A DNA stretch of 64,000 nt from DASVWZ01 sp963708575. GTDB taxonomy: Bacteria; Acidobacteriota; Terriglobia; Terriglobales; Acidobacteriaceae. Numbering within the stretch: the stretch's first letter is position 1; every line of letters starts with the position of its first letter. The notes beneath the pieces were generated by a model. It ran no database searches. It saw only the letters and a program-made list of their open reading frames with translations, and was not told the DNA's origin. The stretch lies in assembly GCA_963708575.1 (NCBI GenBank), contig CAVPTB010000003.1:558001-622000 (forward strand), written 5' to 3'. Made by a program: the position numbers and the translations under genes. This document shows positions 1 to 9,843 of this stretch, piece after piece.

Positions 1-499
1 CAGCGCTGAGCAGCGCCTCTTCCTTACGCGCCTTCAACGAGAAGCCAATCACGCCAGCACGTAACCCGCTACAGCCCTCCACTCGCCGACAATCATAGCC
101 GTGCCGACCAGTCCCAGAAGGATTCCGGTGTAAAGGGGATGCCGCACATAGCCATAGGGTCCCGACTGCACTAACCGGTGGGAGGCTTTCAGTTTGACTT
201 GGCCACTCCAATATTCACCAAGAACGTATCGGGCCCAAAGAGTGACGCCGACTCCTGCCGCAGTGATGGCGACACCGAGATATTCAAGGAAGGGGACCGC
301 CGGCACGAAACGCGTGTTCCAAAATTCGCAAGCCGGCGCCCTTTTCGAAGATCAGGAAAAACCCGGCAACTAATACCAGCGTCCAGGTCCATCCTGAGGT
401 TCGTTGCTTCGTAGCGCTACGCGTCATTCTTAAGGCGCTAAGTAGAAAATACGCAGCCAACACATACCACGGGATCAGATCCATCTGCCAAACTGTCAT
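1..499 (-). pseudogene. Isoprenylcysteine carboxyl methyltransferase (ICMT)-like membrane protein, two frameshifts, cut by window start
   Basis: Three reading frames on the minus strand together spell one ICMT/phospholipid-methyltransferase-like membrane protein. The N-terminal part (499 down to about 320) has two hydrophobic segments. The middle part (306-49) holds the family core, including YGYVRHPLYTGILLG, the region that binds S-adenosylmethionine in this family. The C-terminal part (about 50 down to 1) reads SLKARKEEALLSA, the usual ICMT tail, and runs off the window. Moving between frames needs one shift near 317-325, at a CCAAAATT run, and another near 50-60. The ATG at 499 overlaps the padR stop by 4 bases, so the two genes are translationally coupled in an operon. 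Whether the shifts are real decay or sequence errors cannot be decided from the sequence. Confidence 0.72.
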
Positions 500-1044
500 T
501 GCAATTCTCCTTTGGCCATCGAACTATGAGAGGGTCTTTCCGAATGGTCTAGCTGACGAAGCTCGCGAATCCAGGCCAGTTCAATCTTGATTTGCGCGGC
601 CAGATGGCGCACTGTGGATTCCGCATACCGCCCCAACTCCATCCTCTTCTCCAGTCCGGCTAGCGTCTGCATGCGGATTCGAAGATGTGCTTCCCGCAAA
701 TCAAGAATCCTCTTGCGTTCCAATTCAGAGAGAAATGCAAACATTCCTACTCGGACCATGAAAGCGGAGCGGTGAGGTGCGTCAGCTTCTTCGTAGGCGC
801 GCACTTTATCGAGCAGAGTTTTTCGTCCCAGCGCCGTAATGGAATATTCCTGCCGGGTCTGGCCGCGTTCTCCCGGTATGGCCTTCTTCGTTACCCACCC
901 TGAGGTGGTGAAACGGCGCAAGAGTGGATAGATCAGGTTGTTGTGCAGGCTGCCCTGATCGAAAATGAAGCCTGCCTCCCGCTTCAGTTGGTAGCCGTAT
1001 TTTGGGCCGTCCATAAGAAGCGCGAGGATTATTAGGTCATTCAT
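496..1044 (-). CDS. PadR family transcriptional regulator
   Basis: A 182-residue DNA-binding regulator. Residues 1-75 form the PadR winged helix (LIILALLMDGPKYGYQLK, then HNNLIYPLLRRF and a GQTRQEYSITALGR wing). Residues 80-170 are a charged helical domain resembling the Vir-like C-terminus of PadR subfamily 2, which mediates dimerisation. The gene overlaps the downstream ICMT-like gene by 4 bases and probably controls it together with itself. No Shine-Dalgarno sequence precedes the ATG, and the predicted promoter places the transcription start within a few bases of it, so the mRNA is probably leaderless. TGTCA/TGACA half-sites overlap the promoter. The ligand is unknown. Confidence 0.88.
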   Translation of the reverse strand: MNDLIILALLMDGPKYGYQLKREAGFIFDQGSLHNNLIYPLLRRFTTSGWVTKKAIPGERGQTRQEYSITALGRKTLLDKVRAYEEADAPHRSAFMVRVGMFAFLSELERKRILDLREAHLRIRMQTLAGLEKRMELGRYAESTVRHLAAQIKIELAWIRELRQLDHSERPSHSSMAKGELQ

Positions 1045-1084
1045 GACACTGTCAAATATGACATAATGATCGCGCTGGGGTCAA
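1044..1084 (-). promoter_or_regulatory. padR promoter and palindromic operator
   Basis: On the minus strand, TTGACC (1084-1079) and CATATT (1060-1055) are separated by 18 bases. This puts the expected transcription start about 4 bases before the ATG at 1044. Three alternating half-sites cover this area: TGACA (1044-1048), TGTCA (1050-1054) and TGACA (1059-1063). They give two perfect 5-bp inverted repeats with spacers of 1 and 4 bases. PadR proteins commonly autorepress from such sites; binding here is an inference. Confidence 0.6.
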
Positions 1085-1436
1085 CGTTCGGTTTGCACAA
1101 TCGATTTCGTCCCAGTCTCATCGAATATGCAGGCGGATGAGTCAAAAAGGGACATTTCCTTGAAATCTCGGTTTTCGCGGTTGGGTATTCCGAGATTTTC
1201 TGTTTCCAGTCGTCGTTGTTGAACGGATATCAAGCATTCCAGCGGCGAGCCGTATGGCAACACCGCCCCAGAGGAATTCGAGAATGCGCCGCATGGGGCA
1301 TTGAAGATTCTCCAGGAATGAACTAGCCAGAAACGGTGCTGGGTCGCGAAGTTTGGGGTGGCGATTACTTCTTTACATCCTTCGTTCAGCGTAATTAGTT
1401 CATGTTAGGGTAACGATCAGCGAGAACGCGGAGAGC
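1045..1436. other. Intergenic region (392 bases) with a 9-bp inverted repeat
   Basis: No convincing gene lies between padR and the MFS gene. A 60-codon open frame on the minus strand (1081-1263) shows no recognisable family and no ribosome binding site. The padR promoter is at the left edge. A perfect 9-bp inverted repeat (AAATCTCGG at 1163-1171, CCGAGATTT at 1190-1198, 18-base loop) is visible. It lacks a T-run and could be an operator or an mRNA hairpin. Confidence 0.5.
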
Positions 1437-2655
1437 ATGGGGACTTCTACCTTTCGCAGAGTTTTCAAAGCATTTCACTATCGCGACTTCCGCCTCATGT
1501 GGTTCGGGGCCTGCACCTCCAGTATCGGTACATGGATGCAGATCGTCGCTCAGGGCTGGCTGATCTACCGGCTCAGCCATTCGGCGTTCCTGCTGGCCCT
1601 TGATCAGTTTCTCGGCGGAATCCCCATCTTTCTTTTCTCCCTGATAGGCGGCGTGATCGCCGATCGCATGGAACGCCGACGCATTCTCCTGGGTTCGCAA
1701 TACGTGCAGATGGCCAGCGCGGCGGATGCTTACCTTCCTCGTTGCCACCGGCGCAGTACACGTCTGGCATATTTTGTGTCTTTCTTTCGTTTCAGGATTC
1801 GCGCAAGCCTTTGGCGGTCCTGCTTATCAGGCGCTGATTCCTACGCTAGTCGATCGGGAGGATATGCCGAACGCCATCGCCCTCAACTCCATTCAGTTCA
1901 ATTTGGCGGTTACTGTGGGCCCGGCGCTCGCCGGACAAGCCCTGGCAAAGTTCGGGGAGAAGTGGTGTTTCGGGTTGAATGCGATTTCGTTTCTCGCTCC
2001 TGTCATTTCGCTGTCGATGATCAGGACGCGCTTCTTACCCGTTAAGACCGCCGAGTCGATGTTGACGAGCCTGAAGGAAGGTATCAAGTTCGTTCGCAGG
2101 CAGCCGTCCATGGAAGCGCTGATTGTCCTTGCGTTTTGCATGACTTCTCTGGCGATGCCCTTGCGCACTTATATCCCGGTTTTCGTTAAAGACATTTTCC
2201 ATCGCGGTCCAGAAACCTACGGCAACCTGCTGGCGCTAATGGGGGTGGGCTCGATCCTCGGTTCGCTTAGTATGGCTGGGTTAGGGAACATCCGTAACAA
2301 AGGCCGCGTTGCCCTGACGATGCTGATGTGTCTGGGCGCAGGGATATCCGTTTTCTCCCTCTCGAAATCTTTGCCCTTGAGCTACACCATGCTGGTGCTG
2401 GTGGGATTTTCCATGATGGGCGTCTTCGCCACGGTGAATTCGCTGGTGCAGTTGATCACGACCGAAGAAATGCGCGGACGCGTGATGAGTGTGTACAACT
2501 GCGCCTTTCGCGGAGGCATGCCGATGGGAAATCTGTTGTCAGGTTGGCTGGTCCCCGCCTTCACAGCGCCGATTGTTCTCAGCGTGAATGGTATTTTGTT
2601 AGTTCTCGTGGGTCTTTATTTCGTTCTCGTGCAACGCCGGGTGGCGGCGCTGTGA
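1437..2655 (+). pseudogene. MFS transporter (enterobactin-exporter-like), one frameshift
   Basis: Two overlapping plus-strand frames make one complete major facilitator protein of about 405 residues. The first frame (from ATG 1437) contains the YRDFRLMWFGACTSSIGTWMQ start typical of the EntS/DUF894 MFS group and reaches QYVQMASA near 1720. The protein then continues one base further on in the frame of 1726-2655 (FLVATGAVHVWHIL and onward, with the remaining transmembrane helices and the GRVMSVYN motif). A single extra base in the GCGCGGCGGATGC stretch (about 1715-1727) explains the break. No efflux substrate can be inferred. It is either a recent pseudogene or a sequence error, because both halves remain otherwise well conserved. 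Confidence 0.78.
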
Positions 2656-2691
2656 TCTGCTCGTTTCCGTGGGGCTATTTTTTCCGTCGGA

Positions 2692-3707
2692 CTAGTCTCC
2701 GGCATGTGCCAGAGACGTATGTGCCGGGTGAATTACTCGTGGCTTGGCGTCCCTGAGTCGCAACATCGGCTGCTCCACAAGAAAATAGGAAAGGCAGGCA
2801 CATCCGAGGGCGCCCAACAGAGCGAGCCCCAACGGGCGCGCGTGAGGGCTGGAAAAGAACAACTGTTGCCATAAGTAAAGGCTGTAACTGATCCTACCCA
2901 GAAAAACCACCGGAGCCAGATTCAGAACTTTGTACGGAGTCTGCACCACATGCAGCACCAGGCCAGCAATGCAGAAATGCAAAACTGGCCACAAAATAAA
3001 AAGCTCGAAAAGCGTGCGAACGGGGGTGTACGCAGCAAACTGTGGAATCAGGGCAACCGTCAGCAGCATGGAGAATGCGGGAACGCGTCCGACCCTCGGA
3101 AGCCGCGAAGCAAATAGTGCCAACAGACACCCTACCGCCAGGTTGTCAGCCACCGCTGGGAACGTTCCATACGCACCCTTGTGTATTTTGAACGCGTAAC
3201 AAGCCGCGCTGTACAACGGAGCTGCTGCGACGACGGTTAATAGAATCGATGTTCGGTAGCGGAACCACCTCTTCAGGACGCTCGGCCAGAGCAAGTAGAA
3301 TTGCTCTTCTACGGCCAGCGACCACAAGTGCCCAATGAACCAGGGTCGGGAAAAATCAAAATTCACGAGATACAGCAGAGCGGCCGCTGCCTGGTACCAG
3401 TGCAATTCGTGCGAATACAAAACCAGCACCGGGACAGTAAAGAATAAGGCAGCGGGAAGAATCCGGTAAGCTCGTCGAACGTAGAACTGACGCAAGTCGA
3501 TGGTTGCGGTCTTTTCGTGCTCCTGAAGCAGCAGGGTCGTGATCAGAAATCCAGAGATCACGAAGAAAATCCGCACTCCGGTGTTGGAGTAACTCGACCA
3601 GAAACCCCTCGAACCGTGCTCTTGGAGATAGTGTCCAGCGATCACCAGCGTGATTGAGATCGCCCGCAGCCCGTCAAGAGAAGGAATCCGCTTATGTGCG
3701 AATTCAT
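2692..3707 (-). CDS. OafA/YrhL-type acyltransferase (acyltransferase family 3), probable N-terminal frameshift
   Basis: An integral-membrane acyltransferase that transfers acyl groups to envelope sugars, with about ten hydrophobic segments. The largest frame runs from GTG at 3645 and includes the family motifs RQFYVRRAYRILPA and WSLAVEEQFYLLWP. Upstream in the same frame lies the canonical N-terminus RIPSLDGLRAISITLVIAGH (about 3690-3634), but this stretch has no ATG, GTG or TTG of its own. An ATG at 3707 preceded by AAGGGG is out of frame with it. A shift between 3698 and 3693 would join MNSH to KRIPSLDGLRA. So either the gene has a frameshift five codons in or it uses an unusual start. The specific substrate is unknown. 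Confidence 0.75.
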
Positions 3708-3772
3708 AGTCCAGAACCCCTTGTTACAGTGCCTTACAGGAGTCCCCGCGCCCCGAAAAGTCCTCAAAATCG

Positions 3773-3781
3773 TGGTATAAT
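3773..3781 (+). promoter_or_regulatory. Extended -10 promoter of gyrA
   Basis: A perfect TATAAT (3776-3781) is preceded by TG at the extended -10 position (TGGTATAAT). No -35 match is visible at the usual distance. This is typical of extended -10 promoters. It predicts a leader of roughly 80 bases before the ATG at 3868. Confidence 0.6.
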
Positions 3782-3867
3782 TCAAGATACGCACTCATTC
3801 CATAACTTGCTGTAAATACAGCCCTTTAGATAGCCATGCGGGCTGACTGTTGAGAGCTAAAATAAAA

Positions 3868-6534
3868 ATGCCTGAAGACCAGAATCCTAAGCTTCCCCTA
3901 AACCCGCCCGGCGGCGGGGATGGCACCGGCATCCCTGGGGCCGCCAACATTCAACCCGTCAACATTGAAGAGGAGATGCGGCGGTCGTATCTCGACTATT
4001 CCATGTCGGTCATCATCGGCCGCGCCTTGCCCGACGTGCGCGACGGATTGAAGCCCGTGCACCGACGCATTCTTTACGCAATGTACGACATGGGAATGCT
4101 CCACAATCGCAAGACCAGCAAGTGCGCTGGTGTCGTCGGCGAGCTCCTGAAGAAATACCATCCCCACGGCGACAGCGCTGTCTATGACGCGTTGGTCCGG
4201 CTGGCTCAGCCCTGGAGCATGAGATATCCGTTGATCGATGGTCAGGGAAATTTTGGTTCGGTGGATGGCGATCCCGCTGCCGCATATCGATACACCGAGT
4301 GCCGTCTGACGCGGATTGCAGAAGAGTTGCTGGTCGATATCGACAAGGATGCCGTCGATTTTGTGGCGAACTTCGACGAGACCACGGAAGAGCCGGTGGT
4401 TTTGCCCGCGCGAATTCCCAACCTGTTGGTGAATGGTTCGAACGGAATTGCGGTTGGCATGGCGACGAATATTCCGCCACACAACTTGACCGAGATTGTC
4501 GATGCGACCATCACGCTGGTGAATAATCCCGCGACCCAGCTGCCGGAAATTCTGAAGATCGTCAAAGGCCCGGATTTCCCCACTTACGGCATCATTCACG
4601 GCAAAGCCGGAATTTACGACGCTTACAGAACCGGTCGTGGCCGCTTCATGATGCGAGCCAAAGCTGCGATCGAAAGCATGGGCAAGGAGCGGCAGGCGAT
4701 CATCATCACGGAAATTCCCTACCAGGTAAACAAAGCTCGCCTGGTCGAGCGGATCGCGCAGCTTGTCAACGACAAGATAATCGACGACATCTCCGACATC
4801 CGCGACGAGAGCGACCGTGACGGCATGCGTATCGTCGTCGAACTGAAGCGCGGCGCAGAAGCTCAGATTGTGCTCAACCAGCTCTTCAAGCACACCTCCA
4901 TGCAGGAAGGTTTCAGCATGATCTTCCTGGCGGTGGTGAACAATCAGCCCAAGGAAATGGGCTTGATTCAAGCGCTACAGCATTTCATCGATCACCGCGT
5001 CGACGTGGTGCGCCGCCGCACTTCATTCCTGTTGCAGAAGGCGAAGGACCGCGAGCATGTCCTCGAGGGATATCTCACCGCGCTCGATCACCTCGACAAC
5101 GTCATCACGATCATCCGCGCCAGTGCCAACCGTGCTGACGCTCGCGCCAATCTTGTCCTCTACTTCGGAGGCAAGAAAATCGACATCAACGTTACCGGAC
5201 GAGCTCCTAAGCTCGATCCTGAAAAGCCGTTCACTGCGATCCAAGCAGAAGCGATCCTCGAACTGCAATTGCATCGCCTGACGCGCCTCTCGATCGACGA
5301 AATCACGAAGGAATTGAACCTGACGCGCGAGAACATTGCCGAGTTCGAATCCATTCTCGGCTCCGAGAAAAAACTCCGCAGCGTCATCATCAAAGAGCTG
5401 GAAGAAGTGAAGAAGCTCTACGGCGACGAGCGCCGCACCGTGATCGAAGACGAAGCCGCGGAAATCAAGCTGGAAGACCTGATCGCCGATGAGCAAGTAG
5501 CGGTCACGGTCAGTCACGGCGGCTACCTTAAGCGCACGCCGATTTCGATCTACCGCCAGCAGCGTCGCGGAGGCACCGGCCGCACTGGCATGAAGACGCG
5601 CGACGAGGATTTCGTCGAGCATCTGTTCATCGCCTCGACCCACGCCTACATTCTCATCTTCACCAACATGGGACGCGTGTACTGGCTGAAGGTGTATGAA
5701 ATTCCCGACATCAGTGCTGCCGGCAAAGGCAAACACATCGGCAATCTGGTCTCGCTGCAACCCGGAGAAACCGTGCGCACCATGCTTGCCGTGCGCAATC
5801 TCGAAGAAGAGGGACGCTTTATCTTCTTCGCGACCCGCAATGGCACGGTGAAGAAAACCGAGCTGAAAGACTTCTGCAACGTGATGTCCCGGGGCATCAT
5901 CGCCATCGGCATTGACCAGGGCGACGAGTTGGTGGGCGTTACGCTCACTGACGGCAGTCAGATCGTCTTCCTGGCGTCGCATGAAGGCCAAGCCATCCGC
6001 TTCGACGAAGCCGATGTCCGCTCCATGGGGCGTCCGGCTTACGGAGTTCGCGGCATGAACCTTGACGACAAGGACTACATCGTCGGCATGGCGACTACGC
6101 CAAAGGATCCCAAGAAGGCCGCCGCCGACGTTGAAAAGGCCAAGGCCAAAGCTGGTGTGCCCGAAGCCACCGCGACCGACGAAACCATTCCGGTGAAGGG
6201 TTCGCTGATTCTGTCGATCACCGAAAACGGCTACGGCAAGCGCACCCCGGCTGACGAATACCGTCTGCAAGGGCGCGGCGGTTCAGGCGTGATCAACGTC
6301 AAGACCACCGAACGCAACGGCAAGGTCGTGCAGATTGCTCAGGTCACCGAGGAATCCGAACTCATGCTAATCAGCCAGTACGGCAAGATCATCCGCATGG
6401 ATTCGAGCACGATTCGCGAGTCCGGCCGAGCTGCACAAGGCGTCCGCTTGTTGCAACTGGAACCGGGAGATCGCGTAGCAGCGGCAGTAGTCATTCCGCG
6501 CGAGGAAGAGCCGAACGGTACGTTGATTCAGTAA
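3868..6534 (+). CDS. gyrA: DNA gyrase subunit A
   Basis: GyrA cuts and rejoins DNA in the A2B2 gyrase, introducing negative supercoils. The protein is about 888 residues from the ATG at 3868; a TTG at 3850 would add six. Numbered from that TTG, RRSYLDYSMSVIIGRALPDVR opens the breakage-reunion domain and YHPHGDSAVYDALVRLAQ is the quinolone-determining region, with Ser109 and Asp113, the residues found in sensitive enzymes. Tyr148 in RYTE is the active-site tyrosine. The C-terminal beta-pinwheel begins with the GyrA box QRRGGTG near residue 571. That box and the length mark it as GyrA rather than ParC. gyrB is not adjacent. A strong terminator follows. The gene is intact although its neighbours are frameshifted. 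Confidence 0.98.
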   Translation: MPEDQNPKLPLNPPGGGDGTGIPGAANIQPVNIEEEMRRSYLDYSMSVIIGRALPDVRDGLKPVHRRILYAMYDMGMLHNRKTSKCAGVVGELLKKYHPHGDSAVYDALVRLAQPWSMRYPLIDGQGNFGSVDGDPAAAYRYTECRLTRIAEELLVDIDKDAVDFVANFDETTEEPVVLPARIPNLLVNGSNGIAVGMATNIPPHNLTEIVDATITLVNNPATQLPEILKIVKGPDFPTYGIIHGKAGIYDAYRTGRGRFMMRAKAAIESMGKERQAIIITEIPYQVNKARLVERIAQLVNDKIIDDISDIRDESDRDGMRIVVELKRGAEAQIVLNQLFKHTSMQEGFSMIFLAVVNNQPKEMGLIQALQHFIDHRVDVVRRRTSFLLQKAKDREHVLEGYLTALDHLDNVITIIRASANRADARANLVLYFGGKKIDINVTGRAPKLDPEKPFTAIQAEAILELQLHRLTRLSIDEITKELNLTRENIAEFESILGSEKKLRSVIIKELEEVKKLYGDERRTVIEDEAAEIKLEDLIADEQVAVTVSHGGYLKRTPISIYRQQRRGGTGRTGMKTRDEDFVEHLFIASTHAYILIFTNMGRVYWLKVYEIPDISAAGKGKHIGNLVSLQPGETVRTMLAVRNLEEEGRFIFFATRNGTVKKTELKDFCNVMSRGIIAIGIDQGDELVGVTLTDGSQIVFLASHEGQAIRFDEADVRSMGRPAYGVRGMNLDDKDYIVGMATTPKDPKKAAADVEKAKAKAGVPEATATDETIPVKGSLILSITENGYGKRTPADEYRLQGRGGSGVINVKTTERNGKVVQIAQVTEESELMLISQYGKIIRMDSSTIRESGRAAQGVRLLQLEPGDRVAAAVVIPREEEPNGTLIQ

Positions 6535-6573
6535 CCGCGCAGCGCGGACATCTCTTCCAAAGAGACACAACTT

Positions 6574-6603
6574 AGGGACAGCCGACTCGGCTGTCCCTTT
6601 ATT
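6574..6603 (+). terminator. Rho-independent terminator after gyrA
   Basis: A perfect 11-bp stem (AGGGACAGCCG at 6574-6584, CGGCTGTCCCT at 6588-6598) with a 3-base loop is followed by TTATT. It lies 40 bases after the gyrA stop. Confidence 0.85.
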
Positions 6604-6842
6604 GTGGAAACATACTTCCGCATCGGACAACCGGCTTAGAAGAAAAGTCCAGGTTTCTCCACAGATCCCACTTGACTCCGATTTCTCCAAAGTCCAGAAT
6701 AGCTCCCAACGTTTCGCGCCAACCTTCGCTCTGACTGTCATCCGTTTTGCAAGGCTTTTTCTCCCCCAAAAAGCACTCTCGGGTCCCTTTTCGATTTGAT
6801 CTCTAAATCAGCCGTCGGCTGAACTCAATCTCGGAGGATGTT
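6604..6842. other. Intergenic region upstream of the fibre-like gene
   Basis: No gene is visible here. The right edge carries a good ribosome binding site (CGGAGG at about 6832-6837) for the ATG at 6843. No clear -35/-10 pair could be fixed. Confidence 0.5.
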
Positions 6843-8871
6843 ATGGCGCGCATGCAGTGGGGTGTCATCGCGATGCTGTTTATCTTGGGAATTGTTCTTC
6901 CCGCAAACTCTCAACAAACTACTAACGTCGACTCAGCGGTTGTTGTACCCCTGTTGGTGAATTTCAGCGGGACGTTGGCTTCTGAAAGCGGCAAACCTGT
7001 TACCGGCCTTGCCGGAGTCACTTTTTCGCTCTACAGGGAATCCGAAGGTGGTTCTCCGCTCTGGATGGAAACGCAAAACATCCGCGTGGACAAAACCGGT
7101 CACTACTCCGCAACCTTGGGGTCTGCTTCTGCTCACGGTATTCCCGCCTGAACTGTTCGCCTCAGGCGAGGCCCGCTGGTTAGGCGTTCTAGCGCAAGGT
7201 CAAACGGAACAGCCCCGCGTCTTGCTGATGAGCGTTCCTTATGCGCTCAAAGCGCTGGATGCGCAGACACTCGGTGGCCGTCCCGCTTCTGCGTTTCTTG
7301 CTGCGACTGGTAATGGAGGATCGAAACCACCTGCGAGCGTGACAGGTAGTGGTACCAAAAACTTCATTCCACGCTGGACCAGCACGAATCAAATCGGCGA
7401 CTCGGTCATCTTCCAGAACACCAGTGGCCAAGTCGGCATCAATACCACGACACCCGGAGCCAAGTTGGACGTCAACGGTCGCGTAGATATCCGGGACATA
7501 CTCACCCTGTTTCCGAACGGCACCGCTCCGGTCCTGAACCTTTCTGGGAGCGCCTTCAATATCGACCACACCGGCAAAGTCACATTTATTTCGGGTCAAA
7601 ATTTCCCAGGCACCGGCACCATCACGGGAGTGACCGCACAAGCTCCCATCACCGGTGGCGGCAGTAGCGGCAACGTTAAAGTTGGGCTCACTACCAGCTG
7701 CTCCAGCGGCCAGGTGCTGCAATGGAACGGCAGCAAATGGGTTTGTTCCTCTGCAGGGACGGGAACCATCACCGGAGTTAAAGCCGGAACGGACCTCACA
7801 GGCGGCGGGAATAGCGGCAACGTTACGCTGAACCTGGACACGACGAAAGTCCCGCAACTTGCGGCGGCGAATACTTTCACCGCTTCGCAAACCGTCACCA
7901 TCAATAGTGCCAGCCCATCGCTGGTGCTGAATAATACGAGCAATGGAAGCGCCCTCGAAGCTGGTTCCGTAAATGGCACAGGGATTTTCGGTTCTTCGGA
8001 ACGCGATTCCGACTTTTTTTCCGGCATCACGGGTGTCGAGGACGGGACGACCACAAAGACCGCCGGCGTTTTCGGATACACCTCCAGCGGAACCGGAATG
8101 GGCGTGTACGGTCAGAACGTCGCAGGCAGCAGCGTTCTGTTCCTTCCACCCTATGCCGGCGTTTGGGGTGATTCCTCGGACGGCGAGGGATTGGTCGGGA
8201 CTTCGGACAATTACCTGGCTATCCAGGGCATCAATAACAACGATAGCTATCCCACGCTGCTCATAGAAAACGAGACCAACGACGACGTCTTCGGCACGCT
8301 CTTCCTCGCCTATGACGCAAACGCAGGCACCGGTGGCTCTTGCACCATCGATGTCATCGGTGACGTCACCTGTTCGGGAGTTTTCACTGGTGGCGCCCCG
8401 GTGGATGGAGGCAAACGCAAAGTCGGAATGCCGAGTTTAGGTGCGACCGAAAACTGGTTCGAGGATGCTGGCTCCGGCAAGCTTTCAGACGGTTCAACGG
8501 TCGTACAGTTGGATCCGGTATTCGCTCAAACCGTGAACGCAAACGTGGAGTATCACGTATTCCTCACGCCCAAAGGCGATTGTGAAGGACTGTATGTTTC
8601 TGCCGAAACGCCGCAGGGCTTTGAGGTTCATGAACTCAGGCACGGGCATTCCAGCATCGCCTTCGACTATCGCATTATGGCGAAGCGCAAAGGTTACGAG
8701 ACGGCCCGTCTGGTCGACGTTACCCAGAAAATGCGGATTCCTGACACCGCTCGGGGAGGTGGCCGCCAGGCTCGTCCCGTACGGGTTCCATCGCCTCGTG
8801 CATCAGGGCTGAAGAATGTTTCAGCTCCTCGCCTGGAATCGCAGGTCGGGCAAGCGAGGATCGGGAAGTAG
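6843..8871 (+). pseudogene. Secreted fibre/collar-like hypothetical protein, one frameshift
   Basis: A signal peptide (MARMQWGVIAMLFILGIVLPANSQ) is followed by a beta-domain (VNFSGTLASESGKPVTGLAGVTFSLY) that precedes many secreted acidobacterial fibre proteins. The first frame stops at 7151 after SASAHGIPA. The protein plainly continues as ELFASGEARWLGV in the frame open to 8871, so one extra base lies in CCCGCCTGAACTG (about 7143-7155). The second part has Gly/Thr/Ser-rich repeats (TGGGSSGNVK, TGGGNSGNVT) resembling phage tail-fibre repeats. Its C-terminus ends in a charged region containing QARPVRVPSPR. Combined length is about 675 residues. The function is not known; surface display is an inference from the signal peptide. 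Confidence 0.7.
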
Positions 8872-8934
8872 GTCGCATATCCAACGCACAGGGCGCGTTC
8901 CGTCGCGCCCTGTACATCCATTAGTTTAGTTTGG

Positions 8935-9828
8935 TCACCGCTTTTTGTGAGAAGAACCCTTCTCCGTGCGGTACGAGATCCTGACCGATTTTTCCAGCCG
9001 CTTGGCCAGGAATCGCTCGAGTACTTGCGCCGACGGTTCCGGGGACACATAGCTTAGATTCAGGTTCACCATCTGGTCGGCCACTACGTACAACTTCGTT
9101 CCAGGGATTTCTTTCCAGTATCCGTTGGGATCCGGGGCACGGTTGGCCTCGATATCGCTGAGGTACGTCCTGCGATCAAAGCGAGCTGCCTGGGTCAGAA
9201 TCAGGCCCGTGAGCTTCCCTCTGTTGTCGATAAAATGCTCAGAGACAGTCCCCCGGTACAGAGTATCGGCCGTGGTAAGAACGTCCGCGCTGACTACGGT
9301 GTTCTTATCTTCGAAGATGAACGGGGTCAGCAGCGGATGCCACTCCGAAATTCGCGGAAACAGAAGCTTATCGGCAAACCAGCGATAGAACATGTTGGAT
9401 TTCAGCGTCCCGTAAGCCCCCGCCAGATAGCCCAAGCCAAGAGCGGTAGCGCCGGTAAGCAGGTAATACCAAAAGAGAAACAATCCCTGGCGATGCCAAG
9501 TGCGGCTGAATGCGTCCCAGAATGCCTGTCCGGCAGCGTCGAACTTTGGCTCACTGTAAAGGCAGCTGGCGACCAATTTGTAATCCGCCCCTCTCAGCTC
9601 TGGATGATCTGCTCTCAGCGGAAACCGGTCCGCCCCCGGAACGTACCAAACCATGAGAAGCGCCACCAGGAAGGGAAGCGCCGCCGTTGCCACTGCGCGC
9701 GTAGCCTCCTCGGTGGTTGTGCCGGCCACAACTTTCAGGGGAATGAAGAACTGGTAGATGGTGCGGGACAACAATCCGGGAACGATTAGGTAAAGGGCGA
9801 GAACTACGGAAGCGGCGAGGGCTATCAC
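8935..9828 (-). CDS. Membrane protein of unknown function (DUF6338-like)
   Basis: A 297-residue protein with an N-terminal hydrophobic helix (ALAASVVLALYLIVPGLLSRTIYQFF), a second helix near residues 50-65 and a third around 125-145 (FWYYLLTGATALGLGYLAGAYG). A soluble, beta-rich C-terminal half follows. The arrangement resembles DUF6338 membrane proteins, which is a tentative resemblance. The GTG start is supported by GGAG seven bases upstream. It lies 15 bases after a 66-residue gene on the same strand, so the two are probably cotranscribed. No catalytic motif was recognised. Confidence 0.7.
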   Translation of the reverse strand: MIALAASVVLALYLIVPGLLSRTIYQFFIPLKVVAGTTTEEATRAVATAALPFLVALLMVWYVPGADRFPLRADHPELRGADYKLVASCLYSEPKFDAAGQAFWDAFSRTWHRQGLFLFWYYLLTGATALGLGYLAGAYGTLKSNMFYRWFADKLLFPRISEWHPLLTPFIFEDKNTVVSADVLTTADTLYRGTVSEHFIDNRGKLTGLILTQAARFDRRTYLSDIEANRAPDPNGYWKEIPGTKLYVVADQMVNLNLSYVSPEPSAQVLERFLAKRLEKSVRISYRTEKGSSHKKR

Positions 9829-9843
9829 GGCGACTCCGCGAGT

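Noticed and set aside
1081..1263. A 60-codon minus-strand open frame between padR and the MFS gene
   Set aside because: No ribosome binding site, no family and codon use unlike its neighbours.
3898..4971. A 357-codon open frame antisense to gyrA
   Set aside because: It is opposite the strongly conserved gyrA coding sequence, has no family features and reflects the GC-rich codon bias of gyrA.
5023..6270. A 415-codon open frame antisense to the 3' half of gyrA
   Set aside because: Same reason: no recognisable motif, low-complexity composition and full overlap with a certain gene.
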